From the NCBI GenBank assembly GCA_024036415.1, contig JAMWET010001314.1, positions 132,501 through 196,500 on the forward strand: a stretch of DNA of 64,000 nucleotides, read 5' to 3'. The DNA is from Prochilodus magdalenae (lineage: Eukaryota; Chordata; Actinopteri; Characiformes; Prochilodontidae). Of this stretch, positions 23,133 through 36,286 are shown in pieces (within the stretch, counting starts at the first letter, position 1; every line of letters begins with the position of its first letter). The position numbers and the translations under genes were made by a program. The notes under the pieces are model-generated. The model had not been told where the DNA came from and did no database searches. It saw only the letters and a program-made list of their open reading frames with translations.

Positions 23133-26100
23133 ACGAACACACCTATGGAGATGCTGGCTGACTGAGCTTTCCTCTGTAGCACTCTTTACACGTGGAGGAA
23201 GCATTCTAAGGGGTTCAGCCCACCAGAGTCTTTTTTTTTCAATCCCATTAGCTCTTCCTCCGACACTTGAGTTATTGCTAAGCACTCTGATCCAGTGATG
23301 AAGGCACTGAACATCTTCCTCACACACTCTCTCCCTCCCTCTCTCTCCCTACTGAGAACAGACTGTTTCATCTCCTCCGCTGGTGCATTTCCCTAAATAG
23401 CATCTTGAACACAAAGCCCTTGGTTCCTAGTGGTTTCACTGAAACCAAACACACAAAGCACCAAAGGAGCCCATCATCTGCACTACTTCCTCGCAAAGAC
23501 TTCCCTGCACCGCAGAAATGGTGGAAAGCAAGCCAGACCACACATACACACACACACTACAATTCTCTGCTGCACACACTCCAGTTCCCACTCACCCACA
23601 CTGCTTAAACCTGTTTAATTGCATGGTATGGTAAATAGCCATGCCCTTGTATTGAGTTTACATGTTAAATGGCATGCTCATGGCCAGCCTACTGAGACCC
23701 ACCAGAGCACATGGAAAGAATGCAGCCGGCGGTCCCTCCTGACCCCCTCACACACTGGCCTGCATTGTTGCCCTTCTGCACTGTGCTAGGGTTCTCGATG
23801 GCCACTTGTCTGCTGCTAGCTTGTTCCCTAGACGCTATTTAGGCACAGGATGTTGCTCCAGCTGTTTCCTGTTTTCAGAGGCGGGGCCATGCGTCTTCCA
23901 GTTTCCCCAGTCCTCCCAGAACAGGCAGGAGAGAGTCAGCAGCTCACTACTGTGGATGCATGACTAAAATTGGTCTATGCTAGCTACAAACACACGATAA
24001 GCCTACATGTGCTCCGAAAAGCCAAACGGAATTAGACGAAAGCCACTCTTGACATAGGGTAAGAGTAAGATGAAATTTGCTCCAAATGGAATATGAGAAT
24101 GTGCTACTAACATGACTGGAATCGCATGACCCTCAACATGTACCTATCAGCGGACTGATATTTCTTCCTAGCATCACCGAAGCTCACTCCTACCATGCGA
24201 TTAATGCTTGTATTATTGCACTGAACGAACAAAGTCATGTCATTATAACTTAATAATGTAATTTTTTGCATTATTTGAAAGCTGTCCAGATACGTTAGTG
24301 TACCCGTTAGGTCTAGTGGTGAGCCCATGTGTTTCATAACAATGTATTTCTTTTGGACCAAGAGAGAACAGCCAAAACAAATTGTATTTGCTGCCTGATC
24401 AGAATGCAAACACTGGAAATACAATCACCTATGGTAATACATGGCCAGTGGCCAGAGTGACCTGTATACTGGAAGCAAAAAGACTACTGTGGCCAACAGG
24501 CTAGCATGGGACGATCTGCAATACTGACAGCACAAAAAGTCATCCCAGTCAACTAGTCTACAAACAGGGTCCACTGAACACGATTTGATTGTGTTTCCAT
24601 TTACATCAGCACTTTAGGATTACAGTAAAAGAAGATCTGTGACGGCTGACATAAGAGCCATCTCAAAATTTTGACTTTTACAGTCATCAGAATTAGACTA
24701 GGGATTCTGAACTCTACTCCTACAGCATTGCAGTGCTCAGCGTCGACCGTGCTCAACCACAGCAGAACTCACAAAGGGTTTGCTAATTGGCTTTTAAGCT
24801 GCATCAGGCAAATTACATCATGGGAATCGCAGAGCTTCCCATTACCATGGACAATACATCTGCCTTAGACAATCAAGTGCATGACATGTAGTAAACTTTC
24901 ATCGTTAACACCAAGAGGTGATGCACTGCATGACTCAGTAACTGTGTATATTTAGGGATGCAAATATTTTGTAAACAAGCGAAGAAGAATCAGAGTTGGA
25001 TCAAAAGAATCCTGAACCCATTTAACCGGTTTACATGAGACACAGTACAAAATAAAAACGTGCATACAATAATGCAAGTCTCAGATTCTTTTACGTGCAG
25101 AAAGTCCTCTGGACACTAGTGGCACTGACAACTAGAATAACAGCATCTCTCAAAACAAAGCCTTCTTCACCAATCCAGACAATTCTGCTTATTCTGCCTA
25201 CAAGTTTCTTCTGATATTTAGTGGCACACAAAGTGTTAACATCAGGTTAGGAGCCATATTTACAATAAGCTAGCTTTAATATGCCGGTAAACCAGAAAGG
25301 TATATCGTGGATCCTGACACGAAATGGGTGTTAATGCAAGGACCATTGGTACAATAAAGCATATCATACATCATAATGCATCTTATTATACTGACCATAC
25401 AATAAGTCCATACAACAACTCATCTATGAAATATCTGTGCTATACAGGAGTACGCAGGAGCAAGAGTCTTACAGTACGCTTTCCTTTCTCAGCTCATGGG
25501 GAGAGTGAGAGCAAGTGAATGCTGAGGAATGAACCTCTAACTAGTAAGAAAGATATTTGTCCCAGATTTCAGCTTCCAGAGTATTATTTTTTTGGCCCAC
25601 ATACACACTGAGTGTAGGATAACGACAGGCATCATCCCTGCTAGGCTAGTGTGTGTCACCTCCACTGGGATGAGGGACAGATAAGCACACTGAACAGGAC
25701 ATATCTGCTTCTTCTCAAACGTGACACAGACAGGGAAGAAGTGAGGTAGGGAGAGATGAGCGGAAGAGAGGGGGACTTAGACGAAGAGAAGGAGGAGTAG
25801 GTAAGAAATACATCTGCAGAAGTAGAGAAGAAGCTAGCAGCATGAGGGGGAATATATGTGCGGATGAATGCAGGTGAGAGTGCAGGCCAAAACACTGACT
25901 CTCCAAGTAGGCTTTTTATTTAAACTGCCCATTTATACAAACGCAATCTTCAAAGAGCATATACAGTAATAATCACAATATTGGTAAGAAAAATGGCCAT
26001 AAGAGGTTTTATCCTAAAAACTCAGCCATGTGATACATCTAATAAGAATCTTTATTCATTAATTTCCTACCATATATATTTTTTTTATTTCTTATATTTA

Positions 26101-26734
26101 ACATTTTAAGCACCGACAGAGTGTTTACATACACAGATTGCATATCCTGCAGCAGAGGTTTTCAAGTCTGGACCTGGAATATTTGAAGTTTTAAGATCCA
26201 GATTTTGTAATTACCGTAAGATATGGCACTAAGTGGCCAATCAGTTACAAACAGTTCAGTTAACGAGTGAAGATTACAAAATCCAGGACCAAAGATTGGT
26301 GTAGATTTAAAGACGTCTGCCCTATAGAATCTAATACCAGGCAGTTTAGTATTGTAGTGCTGGGTAGCATAAAAGCATTTAGTCGGGCTGGGCAATATGA
26401 CTGTGTTCATCATTATTGTGATAGATTATGTCACAACATGCTTTTCCAAGCTCATCATGCATGTACGATTGCAGTATCAGTATTAGTATCAGTATCAGTG
26501 CACTTTTATTGATTTAGTGCAGCTTAGTTTGGAAAACTGTGAATTTAAATCACTGCATTCATAGTTTCCATGTCACATATGCATGTCTAACCATTTACAC
26601 CAGAAGCTTTAAAGAGTCCCCAGTGGACATTAATGACCAGAATTCCTGATTGGAGGAAGACTGCAATACATTTTTAGTCGTACGCATCACTGACACATGC
26701 ACAAACATTCTGAGAGACCAGAACACAACGTATT

Positions 26735-27020
26735 TCAATCAATCAATATTTAAACCAATATTTATTTGTATCGCGTTATTTACAACTAATGTCTTAAAGC
26801 AGCTTTACATAAAAGCAGTTTATATAAAGGAAAAGAAAAGCACAGAGTCCATGTACAGATGGAGGAAAGGAAATCTGGGTCCAAGCAAGCCGGTGAGCAA
26901 GCCAGAGGCAACAGTGGCAAGGAAAAACTCCCTTAGAGTAAGGAAACCTCGAGAGGAACCAAGCTCGAGGGGGAACCCCATCCTCCTCAGGTTGATTGAG
27001 GAGAGGAAGACAGTAAAGGG
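26735..27020 (+). repeat. fish interspersed repeat (TGGCAAGGAAAAACTCCCTTA type)
   Basis: AAGCAGCTTTACATAAAAGC, GCCAGAGGCAACAGTGGCAA, GGAAAAACTCCCTTAGA and GAGGAACCAAGC follow one another in the order of a repeat commonly met in teleost genomes. The open frame covering it is derived from the repeat and is not a gene. The class is not assigned. Confidence 0.5.
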
Positions 27021-28967
27021 AGCTTACAACATCTATCTTGAGCGGGACGTGTGTCTCGACGCAGATGCAGTAATGTGCATCTCTATAGTATAAATCAATC
27101 AGTCTTCTGATGTACAATAGAGGCAAAAAGTTGCCGCAGTGCATTCCACCAATCAGCAGGAAAAATAAGGCAGCACAGTGACTGTGCAAACATCAGGTGT
27201 GGGCCCTGAGAGAATGTATAATGACTGGATTACAATACAGTTACATCAAAACCACCAAAGGACAATCAATTAAGACACATGTAAAATCAGGACACCTTTT
27301 ACAGTTGGAGAGGTAAGACAGACGCAAATTCAGCCTCAATATCACATAGGGTGGACAAGTGCTACACATAAAAATACAGAGGTCCAGACAAGGTCATAGG
27401 GATTTTGGCCACGCCTTTACACAAAGCTCAGTTTTCAGTAATTCATAAAAAAATTATAATAAAATAACACACAATCTTTCACCACTGAATCGATAAACAC
27501 TCGCATCTTTGTACCGACACCTGCTATGACAGCTGTGGAACAGGCACTTCATGCTCATGGACGAGGTTCCAGGTTTGGCAGATGGCCACAGAGTAATATT
27601 CCTGCTACGCTGAGGCATCTGCGCATGGCGATAAATAGACAAGGCATAAAGAGTTTTTCCACTTCCTCTAAAGTCGAACAGTCTTGGGTTAAATTTTCCA
27701 CCTCCTGCTAGTCTCATGTAGCCGGCCGAAAACAGAAAGCTGCAACGCTGTCTGTTTGTCTCCTTATTGTTACTCCCTCCCTTTGCTGCTATTATTTTCT
27801 CATGCAGCTTATGAGTCAATGTTACATGCTGGACGGCCAGCCGTCTGGGTGCACTGCCACATAAACAGCACAGAGGCTGCACGCACTGCAGCTCACACAT
27901 ACACATTGGCTCAGAAGTGAGCATCTGACTCTCAACAACAGAGTGGGACACAATTCTACACTGACAATGATGTATGAGAAACTGCTAAGGAATGAGCACT
28001 TCTATGTTAAGCCTTGTGTGCACTCTTTGAAACTCTGTGGATGGTAATCGTAATGTCTGTAGGATTAATTAGGTTTTAAAATGTATCAATTGATTATGAT
28101 GCAATAATTTCTATAGACATTTTGTAACATAATTCATTATAATGCTTTTTGGCAAAAACACCATTCTCTTGCCCTATTCATGGCGTGTCATATTCAATTA
28201 ATGGTAGAAATGTAGAATGATAGAGGGGCATAATGTTATGACAAGTTATTTTTAAAAATATATAATGCAATATTGGACAGATGTTGCATACCTTAAATAT
28301 TTAAGTACATATTTATTAAAGTCCTAAATTGTAGTGATTAGGTCACATAAGACTAAGGCACTAAAATAACAATATGTTTCTCTGTAATGCTAAACCAGGT
28401 CCAAATGTCTATACACGGTATTATAAACCTTAATGTAGCAGCACTGGCCTCAGTCGAGATTTGTACCCTTTGAGTATGTATCAACAGATATGCAAATCAA
28501 AAATCTTTCTGACATCAGCATTGCCCAATAATTCCCATATCAGTGCACCATTAAAACTGCATCAAAATAACCAAATTATGGTGAAATTCATTATTCACTG
28601 AATAGCATTCATCAAGAACCTTACATTACCCAAAAGGTTAACGAAGCACTGTCCACCTAAATATCAACTCACTGGCCAAACTGTCCTAATAAAAGCCTGT
28701 GTACTGCAGCACCTGTGAGATTACTGCTGTTAATGTATGATTAAGTATGACCTACAGCTGTTTGGAGTTTGTATCTTCCAACGAATATTGTTATATTTAC
28801 GAAACTGCCTTTCAAAACTTTAGCCAGCAGTATTTCTTACCTTCTTTTACATTTAGATGAACAGCTGCATACACAAGCAAACAACAGACCCACAATCCCA
28901 TGTGCTCACCTTTCAGAGACGTGTAGGCTGCTAAGCACTATCTACAGAGTAATCTCATCCAAGCTAA

Positions 28968-28968
<1 letters not shown>

Positions 28969-29011
<43 letters not shown>

Positions 29012-29071
29012 AGACACAGACACAGACACAGACACACACACAGACACAGACACAGACACAGACACACACAC
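28969..29071. repeat. (CA)n / (CACAGA)n compound array
   Basis: A pure CA run that passes into CACAGA units, showing expansion of a variant unit inside the array. Confidence 0.97.
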
Positions 29072-32000
29072 TAGGGTGGGTGGTGGAATTTCTCTACCAT
29101 ACCACTCATTACTACATGTCAATATTGTGACAAAGATAAAGTCTGGCCTGTGTTACTCTGATGAAAATCAATTTTTGCTCATCAAGACATCCACAAAAAC
29201 ATCTGGAATCGTGACTGTCCAAAATGCCTGAAGCAATACAGTGTTGATGGATGGTCAAAGGATGCATCCGTATTAAAGCCTTGGGCAATATAAGCATTGG
29301 CCAATATTGTGACAATAAACAAACATTACTTTGAACAGCTCCAATAGGGACCCAGCTGGTGTGAAACCTGGACCAGGGTCCTCAAGCTGAGCTCAGCTCC
29401 CAGCTATAGCGAAGACACATGGCACATATGAGGTGAAGTCTCAAGCAGCTCTGTTATACCTCTACAGCAGTGCCTGGCTAAGCCTATTAGCTGAAGAATG
29501 CTCCTATCTCCATATATGACAGCCCAGCCACCCACATAAACGAGCTATTACCTCCGACAGAAGAGGAACCCATTATCATAGACAGAAGAGACCTTTTTTT
29601 CTCTTTTGTGCGCTAAGGGGTGCCATTAGTACCAATTCACTGATATTATACAAGGCTGACAAGTGAGACAGGCTGATTAGATAGAGGTTTTCCAGTCCTT
29701 AACTGTTTTGACTAATAACAGACAAAATTGGAAGACCAGCAACTCTTACTGTAGCAAGGGGAGATGACGTACTGAAGATCGAAGAGACAAAACAAGCCTT
29801 GCTAACTCTGTAAATATACCCCAGCTGACCCCAGTGCAGACATTTTCCACACACACTGCTCTCTCAGGAAGGATCTAAACCAATTTGTGGCCAATTAAGC
29901 ACAGTGCAGTTAAACTGCCCAGCGGAATGTCGTTTTACACAAAGGACTGAAAGCATTTGCAGAGATACTAAAAGAAAAGAAAAACAATAAATAACAAAGC
30001 GACACTGCGGTTCTGTAAGTAAACAAAAGCGTAGGGCGGGGGGGTTAGGTAAATATTCACTTTTAAACCCCTCAAGCTCTTTACTGAACTGGTTAATCAA
30101 ACACGGCGACACATGGTTAGCGGACAATGAGGGTTACACACGGATGCTCACAGCACTGAAAACATACACACTCCACAACAAAGACAGGAAGAGGGCTAAG
30201 AGACATAGAGGAAAAAAGCATAGAACAACACAGTAAAGCTGCTTGGCTGATGCCCAACATGCCATCAGACATAAGCAACGCTTGCAAGAGTCACAAATCA
30301 CAAAGACAGCGAGAGACCTTCAGTGTCCTTTGGGTTTTACAATAGCATGGAAGATGGCATGCCCATAGAGCCTCTACCGCATCAGACAGTCTGGACTCCA
30401 CCGGCACTGAGAGGAACAAATGTGTCAGAAAGCCCACTTCCATCTCTTTAGGACATCAAGGACTGGCGAAACCACACCAAGGGTATCCCCGGTTGGTACA
30501 GATGTACCACTGTTGGTGTACACCAAGTATACAAGTCCAGAACATTCCCATCTTTGCACTGGACAGGAGTTAAAGCACTATCTACCTCACATTAAGTATG
30601 GTGAACCATTTACTTATTGGGAGATTTTTGTACACTAATTAAATGACTGCGAAGAGACACAGGTTTAGGTGTAACTGTGTAATTGAAATCAGCATGGTTG
30701 CAGTCTGTAGAACAGCATTTTAAATGAGTATTTTAACATTATGTAGTTAATTGAACTATAAAGCCATTAAACTGAATGTTTAGCCAAAAGAATTGAGCAA
30801 CAGTCAGCGAGGCTAAGTGAATTCACAGGCTTTTCCACAATTGTGTTACACACAGTGCATCACTTAATTAATAAAGGTAGTTAAAGATTTTACAAGCTAA
30901 AACACACTTTCTGCCTAGATAAATAGTTATAAAGTGACTGCTTAGGTGTCCATGGCCTTTGCACAGTACAGGACATCTGTCAACTTTTTTTGAGAGGTTG
31001 TGATATACTTGCTGTTTTGGTCATGTGTTTACATAGACAACCATAGCTGTTCACATACTTACCTATTTGCTACACATTACTAAAGGCTTCCTCTACAGGG
31101 CGGACTACTCTGTTTAGTTCAACATCGTGCACAGACATAATGGTCTCGGATTGGATTCCATATCTATTTTTAAAATAAAACGGTCCTGACCAGCACATCT
31201 GTCTTTGTGAAGCGTCATGAACACCTTATACAGATGCAGGTGATTGCTTGATTGACTTAGTTACACAGTCTTTCTTTAAAACTGCCTGCACTGCCGCTAG
31301 CTCATTTGTGTGCACAGCACCTGGCATACGTGTCGCCTTAATTTCAGAGGACATGAACAACAAATGTACCAAATGGACCCAGAATCCACTCAGCAGCCAT
31401 GATGTGTTAACGCATAGTTAAGGGAAAGTATATTTCTGCCTTAACAGTCTTCTTTTCTTTTTTTTTTTTTTAAAGCATGCAGACTTTGACAGCATTTAAA
31501 ATCCATATCCAAATACGATGATCAATGCTACTGCTGTTTTAAAGACACTTCTTCCTCAGAGTCATTCTTAGAATAATTAGCCAAGGCACAAGCTCTCCAC
31601 GAGTGACCCTTTAATGGGTCTGTCAGTGCCCATGTACTCAGGCTTCAGCATGTGGTTCTCTCTCAGCATGAATCTAGAAGATTGCTGAAAGCTGGAGAGC
31701 AGCCCAGGTGCTGGTCCACAGCTCTCCTGGTGCTATTCATTGCCAGCCCAATGGCCAGGCCTGGCAAGGTGAGAACCATCACAGCCAGCCCAATACCTGC
31801 CAGAGAAAAGAGCTCTGCTTCAGGGAAAAAGGTAAATTTGTTCATGAAAGGTAAAGAAAAGGAGAAAAACTGGTCTGTTAATTAAGTCTGGACAGCTTTC
31901 CATGTTGTCTGGCAGGTTTGCAAGTATTTGTGTTAGAGAAGGATATAGTGAGAGAAAGAGGGGGAAAAAAGGAATGCTAAGAAAAGAAAAGGCAAGGAAA

Positions 32001-33690
32001 GAGCAAAATATCAACTATTAGACACATACGTTGTCCTGTTCTACAACCTAGTTCTCCCTGATAGCACTGTGTTTGGAGTGCACCTCAAGGTCACGCTTTC
32101 CCACAGGTTTTCCATTCTATTCCTGGACCAGGGTCAAGAGGCTGCGTGAGGAAACAGAGCAAGCCACTTCAGTGTGCTCATACAATAACAGCGTGACACA
32201 TTCATCCAATGACCACACCAACATCAGGCCAGTGCCCTCGTGCTATTCACAAAGACAACTTCACCTGGAGCTGCTCCTCTATACCTCAGCATACAAAGAA
32301 AGGTATGAGCTACGAATTATGAAGCTCTGTGTCACAGACAAATGTCGGTGACAACGCTGCGATTCCTTAAACACGGTTTACACTTGGTCATTTCATGTGC
32401 ATCTTGGAAGTCAAATGCACCTCCAGTCAGACTAGTGGGACTAAACACATAAATCTGGTTATTAGGTGGCATCCAATTGTTTATCCATTCAGCCTTCATC
32501 ATGTGCAGCATGTTTTGCACACCAGTGTCTATTTCCCATTAAGCATTTCATTCAGGCCAATCCCTAACTATGTGTCAATAAACATTGCTATTGTGCTGCA
32601 TAGAGAAGAGTTTCAGCTGCATGTGTTTTGGAGAGACGGATGTGTGTACACAGCTATAACATGGCTTAAACGAGTCTCTGTCCACCTCCTAAAGAGGTTT
32701 GAGTGATCAAATATTTATCATTTTAAAAATGTCGTTTACACTTGCATTAATAAAAAAACTGTTTCTTTAATGTAAGCAGCAATTAAACAGACACTTAAAA
32801 AGTCTCTGTCCACTGATATGATTTTTTTGTTGTGGTAAATAAAGAAAACAATACAATTTTATAGCAGGGCAGTCTGGTTCTAACAATATAAAACAAGTCA
32901 GCAGCCGATATTAATGTTATTGATATTAATATAAATCCAAATGTATTGGCTTAACACATGGTTACCATCAGGATCAGCAGTGCTCTGGCAAAGCAGTAAT
33001 TATACGGACCATGAAAACACACAAACACTCGCTCCCCCATTGCGCGAGAGAGAGGTTGGTCCTTCGCCCCAAGGACAGCCCTTTCGGGAAGCAGCAGCCT
33101 TTGGCGTAGGGCGGTGAGTTGGGGGGCCTGGGGAGAAAAGGCATGGGGAGGCGTGTACGCGCGCGTGCTCAACAGCGAGTTAACGATAGCCTTACTATGA
33201 CAAATCATCCCTGGCTTCACCCATCCTTCAAGAGCACCATCAGTCACCCCAACACCATGAGCTCATTTATTCATTCCCCCTGTCTCCACTCACCCTGTGG
33301 GCATGCTGTGCATTTATGCACTCGCTGCTGCACTACATATCCTTATTTTTCTCCCTGCCAAAGTATACGCTCACAGATGCATATCTACCAACATGCAAAT
33401 CAGCCGAGGCCAGGAGGGGTGCTATCAGATCAGGTTCAGTACGCACACAACAGCTCCATGAAAAAAGGCTCAACAATCCAGACTTCATTAGTACAACTAC
33501 AGTTGGATCCATCACCTGAATGAGATTAGCAAGACGCTTAAATGCAGACATGCACTGGATTAATCGATAGGATGCTAAGGAGCTTTTTGACTTGGGGATA
33601 GAGCCGGGGCAGACCTACTGGCCTTAAAACCTGTCAGGCAGGTTCTACATATAGCTTAAACCCGAAGAGAGAACACCAAGAGATGCATAA

Positions 33691-33695
<5 letters not shown>

Positions 33696-33731
<36 letters not shown>
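33696..33731. repeat. (CA)n microsatellite
   Basis: About 18 perfect CA units. Confidence 0.97.
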
Positions 33732-33735
<4 letters not shown>

Positions 33736-35205
33736 AGAGCAGCAGGTCAGCAAAGTCGCAAGGCTAGCACTAAACACTACACAGGCAAAACCCATCAAAG
33801 GGGACGTTTTATTTCAACAGAGGAGAAGCAGCTCTCAAAACACTTCCTACTGTACTGATAACAGTGTGATCTGTTTAAACACACACTGCGGAAGTGTAGA
33901 GCATTGGCAAAGCACAAACTGAGGCGACGCATGTTTACACAGTTATTTATTATGGATGCACAAACGGATTTGGACAAGTGAACCAGTATTTGCAGCCAAC
34001 GGCCGCACTTTATAGAAAAGCTGCTTCTGCTATTCTGATAGCAAAATGTAACATATTGTGTCAGTTAGTTTATTGCATACGTTCAGTGTAGCAACCCACG
34101 TAAAACTGTGTTCATCGTACTATCCTGATCATGCTCCACAGCCATCTCTGAGAAATGTTATTATGGAGAGGTGCGTGGTGGAAGAGAAGCAAAAATCATT
34201 TTCAAACAAACAAACCCCTTTGTCACGGCACCACTATGAGATATTTTCATGAAGAAAACAACTGTAAATAGTGAGCGGCTGCTTCAAACAGACTACAGAT
34301 GATCTTAATCAATATCTATGGCTTTTTTTCACAGTAATCTGTTACAGCACAGCATGTTATGTGGTAACACACACAAAAGACTGCTTAAACAAGCCAGACT
34401 TTGTTCTTGCTATAGTTTGGCACCCAAGTATTTGTTTAGGTTAAATTAATCCTGTTTACAGCCTACAAAATCAATTCCTGTTGAAATAATAACATTGCTA
34501 AAGCTTACCCTATGAATCCAGTCTCTAGGCTGTTATGGTTGCATGCCTTCACTGTTACTGATTATTATTAGCATTATAAAGCAGCTTTTTGTTTAGTTTA
34601 TTAACTTTTACATAACCACAACATCAAAATGATTTAAGCTCTTATAAAGGTTTTGAGAGAAAAGGCTTTCTGTAGAAGGCAAAAGACAGAAAGGGCAAGA
34701 GAAAAAATGCATTGGGCTACCACAGAATGAACAGAGACATATTCAGACGGCTGTGAGCATGGATCACACATTAAAACACACAAAAAGAACTTTCAAAAGT
34801 ATTTACAATAATCTAGGGTAAATTTATCAATATCACAAGTGTTACCCCAGTATCTTTTATTAATGAAACAAATGGAAGCAATAAAGGACAGGTTTAGCCT
34901 GTGGGCACAAGGTTTCACATGTAGGAATTTACCCAGCAGCAACAACCACATAACTTAAATAAATCTTTCTTAGTGATCTGCCTTTCCTCTGCTCTCGTTT
35001 GAGCACACGAGACGTTAGCTGCCACTCATCTGTGCTAACATGCTGTTACAGTGACCTGAGATTCTGTGGTAATGTTTGTCAACGCACCACGTTACAGCTA
35101 TCACATATTTTCTTCAGTGATTCCACTGAAGAAGGAGGAGAGCTCTGGTTCTCATTGACCCAATATGGACGCAAAATAGGTGCAAAAGCATTTGTAACTC
35201 GCTTT

Positions 35206-35485
35206 TCAGAGTTCATTGGAAGCTTTGATGTCCCTTGTTAGATTGTCCACCATAGCAACTACAATCAGCCTGTTCCTGTACTTGGGCACTGTGTAGCTCT
35301 TGTTTAGGTTTTTTTTCCCTTTAACTTCATAGAAATCAATGTAGCTGTTAATGCAGAGGGCACCACAAAGATCTTGCCCTCAAAGAGCTCAGGTTTGGAA
35401 ATGACTTTGAAGGGTATGTATGTCATGTCACCATTGCCGGGACTCACAGTGGTTACGTTACTGAGTGTCAGAAGGACTGAGCGGC
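35206..35485 (-). pseudogene. protein-like fragment with one frameshift, unidentified
   Basis: The minus strand reads CRSVLLTLSNVTTVSPGNGD, MTYIPFKVISKPELFEGKIF, VVP. After a one-base frame change near 35370 it continues ...INSYIDFYEVKGKKNLNKSY, TVPKYRNRLIVVAMVDNLTR, DIKASNEL and a stop. The composition is protein-like over about 92 codons, with an LSNVTTVSPGNGD start that looks like an extracellular beta-sandwich edge. I cannot name the family. A decayed retrocopy or repeat-borne gene is likely; a small exon pair is less likely because no splice sites flank it. Confidence 0.35.
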
Positions 35486-36245
35486 AGATTTAGCATTCAA
35501 TATGAATGCAATATAGAGACAAAAACATCTAAAACTGGACAGAACTAATGTTTAATTGACTGTGCAGTCTTTTTTCAGACTTGTGAAAACTACAGAAAAG
35601 AGAAGTAAATAGTTCGCAGAAGGCTGAATTAAGCTTCCTCCTTGTTCAAAATTTCCAGTTACATCTTTATTGGTGGCTGAAACCCAGTTTCCCCTCCACA
35701 AAGAAAAATAAAGAGGGCTAGTCAAATAACTATGACTACAAAAAATAGTATTTTACTGTTGAGACCAACTGCCTTTGATTTAAGCAGACAATCTCATTAC
35801 ATTCAAGGACCGGCATTTTTCTTATTTAAATGTTTTTCTTAATTGCAGCATGTTTTGCCTTTAAGCTTGAAGAAGGAAACGCATACATGTATACAAACGT
35901 GACATGAATGCATACCCTGTATAAGCTTATCTTTAGTACAGTCTGAACAATAAAGGTAATAGTGCTGGTTAGTTCATATAAATTTACACTGCAGTTGGTT
36001 TTAGATTTGCAAAAATGACAATTACAAGTTGGAGAATTAATATAATGAGAGGTTAATTTTTAAAAAATATATTTTAGTACAATATCTATGGTGGAATAAT
36101 TTTACTAGCATTTTAGCTTTTCTAAATTACTGAGTATGTTTTTAAAAATACTGTAAAAATTTGATGGTAATCCGAAATGTTCACATCATGTCATTAATAG
36201 CATGCATTTACGGTGAACATTCCCCTCTTCAGTAAAACATACACC

Positions 36246-36248
<3 letters not shown>

Positions 36249-36284
<36 letters not shown>
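36249..36284. repeat. (CA)n microsatellite
   Basis: About 18 perfect CA units. Confidence 0.97.

Positions 36285-36286
<2 letters not shown>

Noticed and set aside
27454..27951. 165-codon minus-strand frame
   Set aside because: No known motif; the composition does not look coding. Kept only as an enhancer-like block.
31663..31885. Overlapping short frames on both strands, one hydrophobic (LAVMVLTLPGLAIGLAMN)
   Set aside because: The sequence has an internal near-repeat (CAGCCCAAT twice) that explains the pattern; no family was recognised and there are no splice signals.
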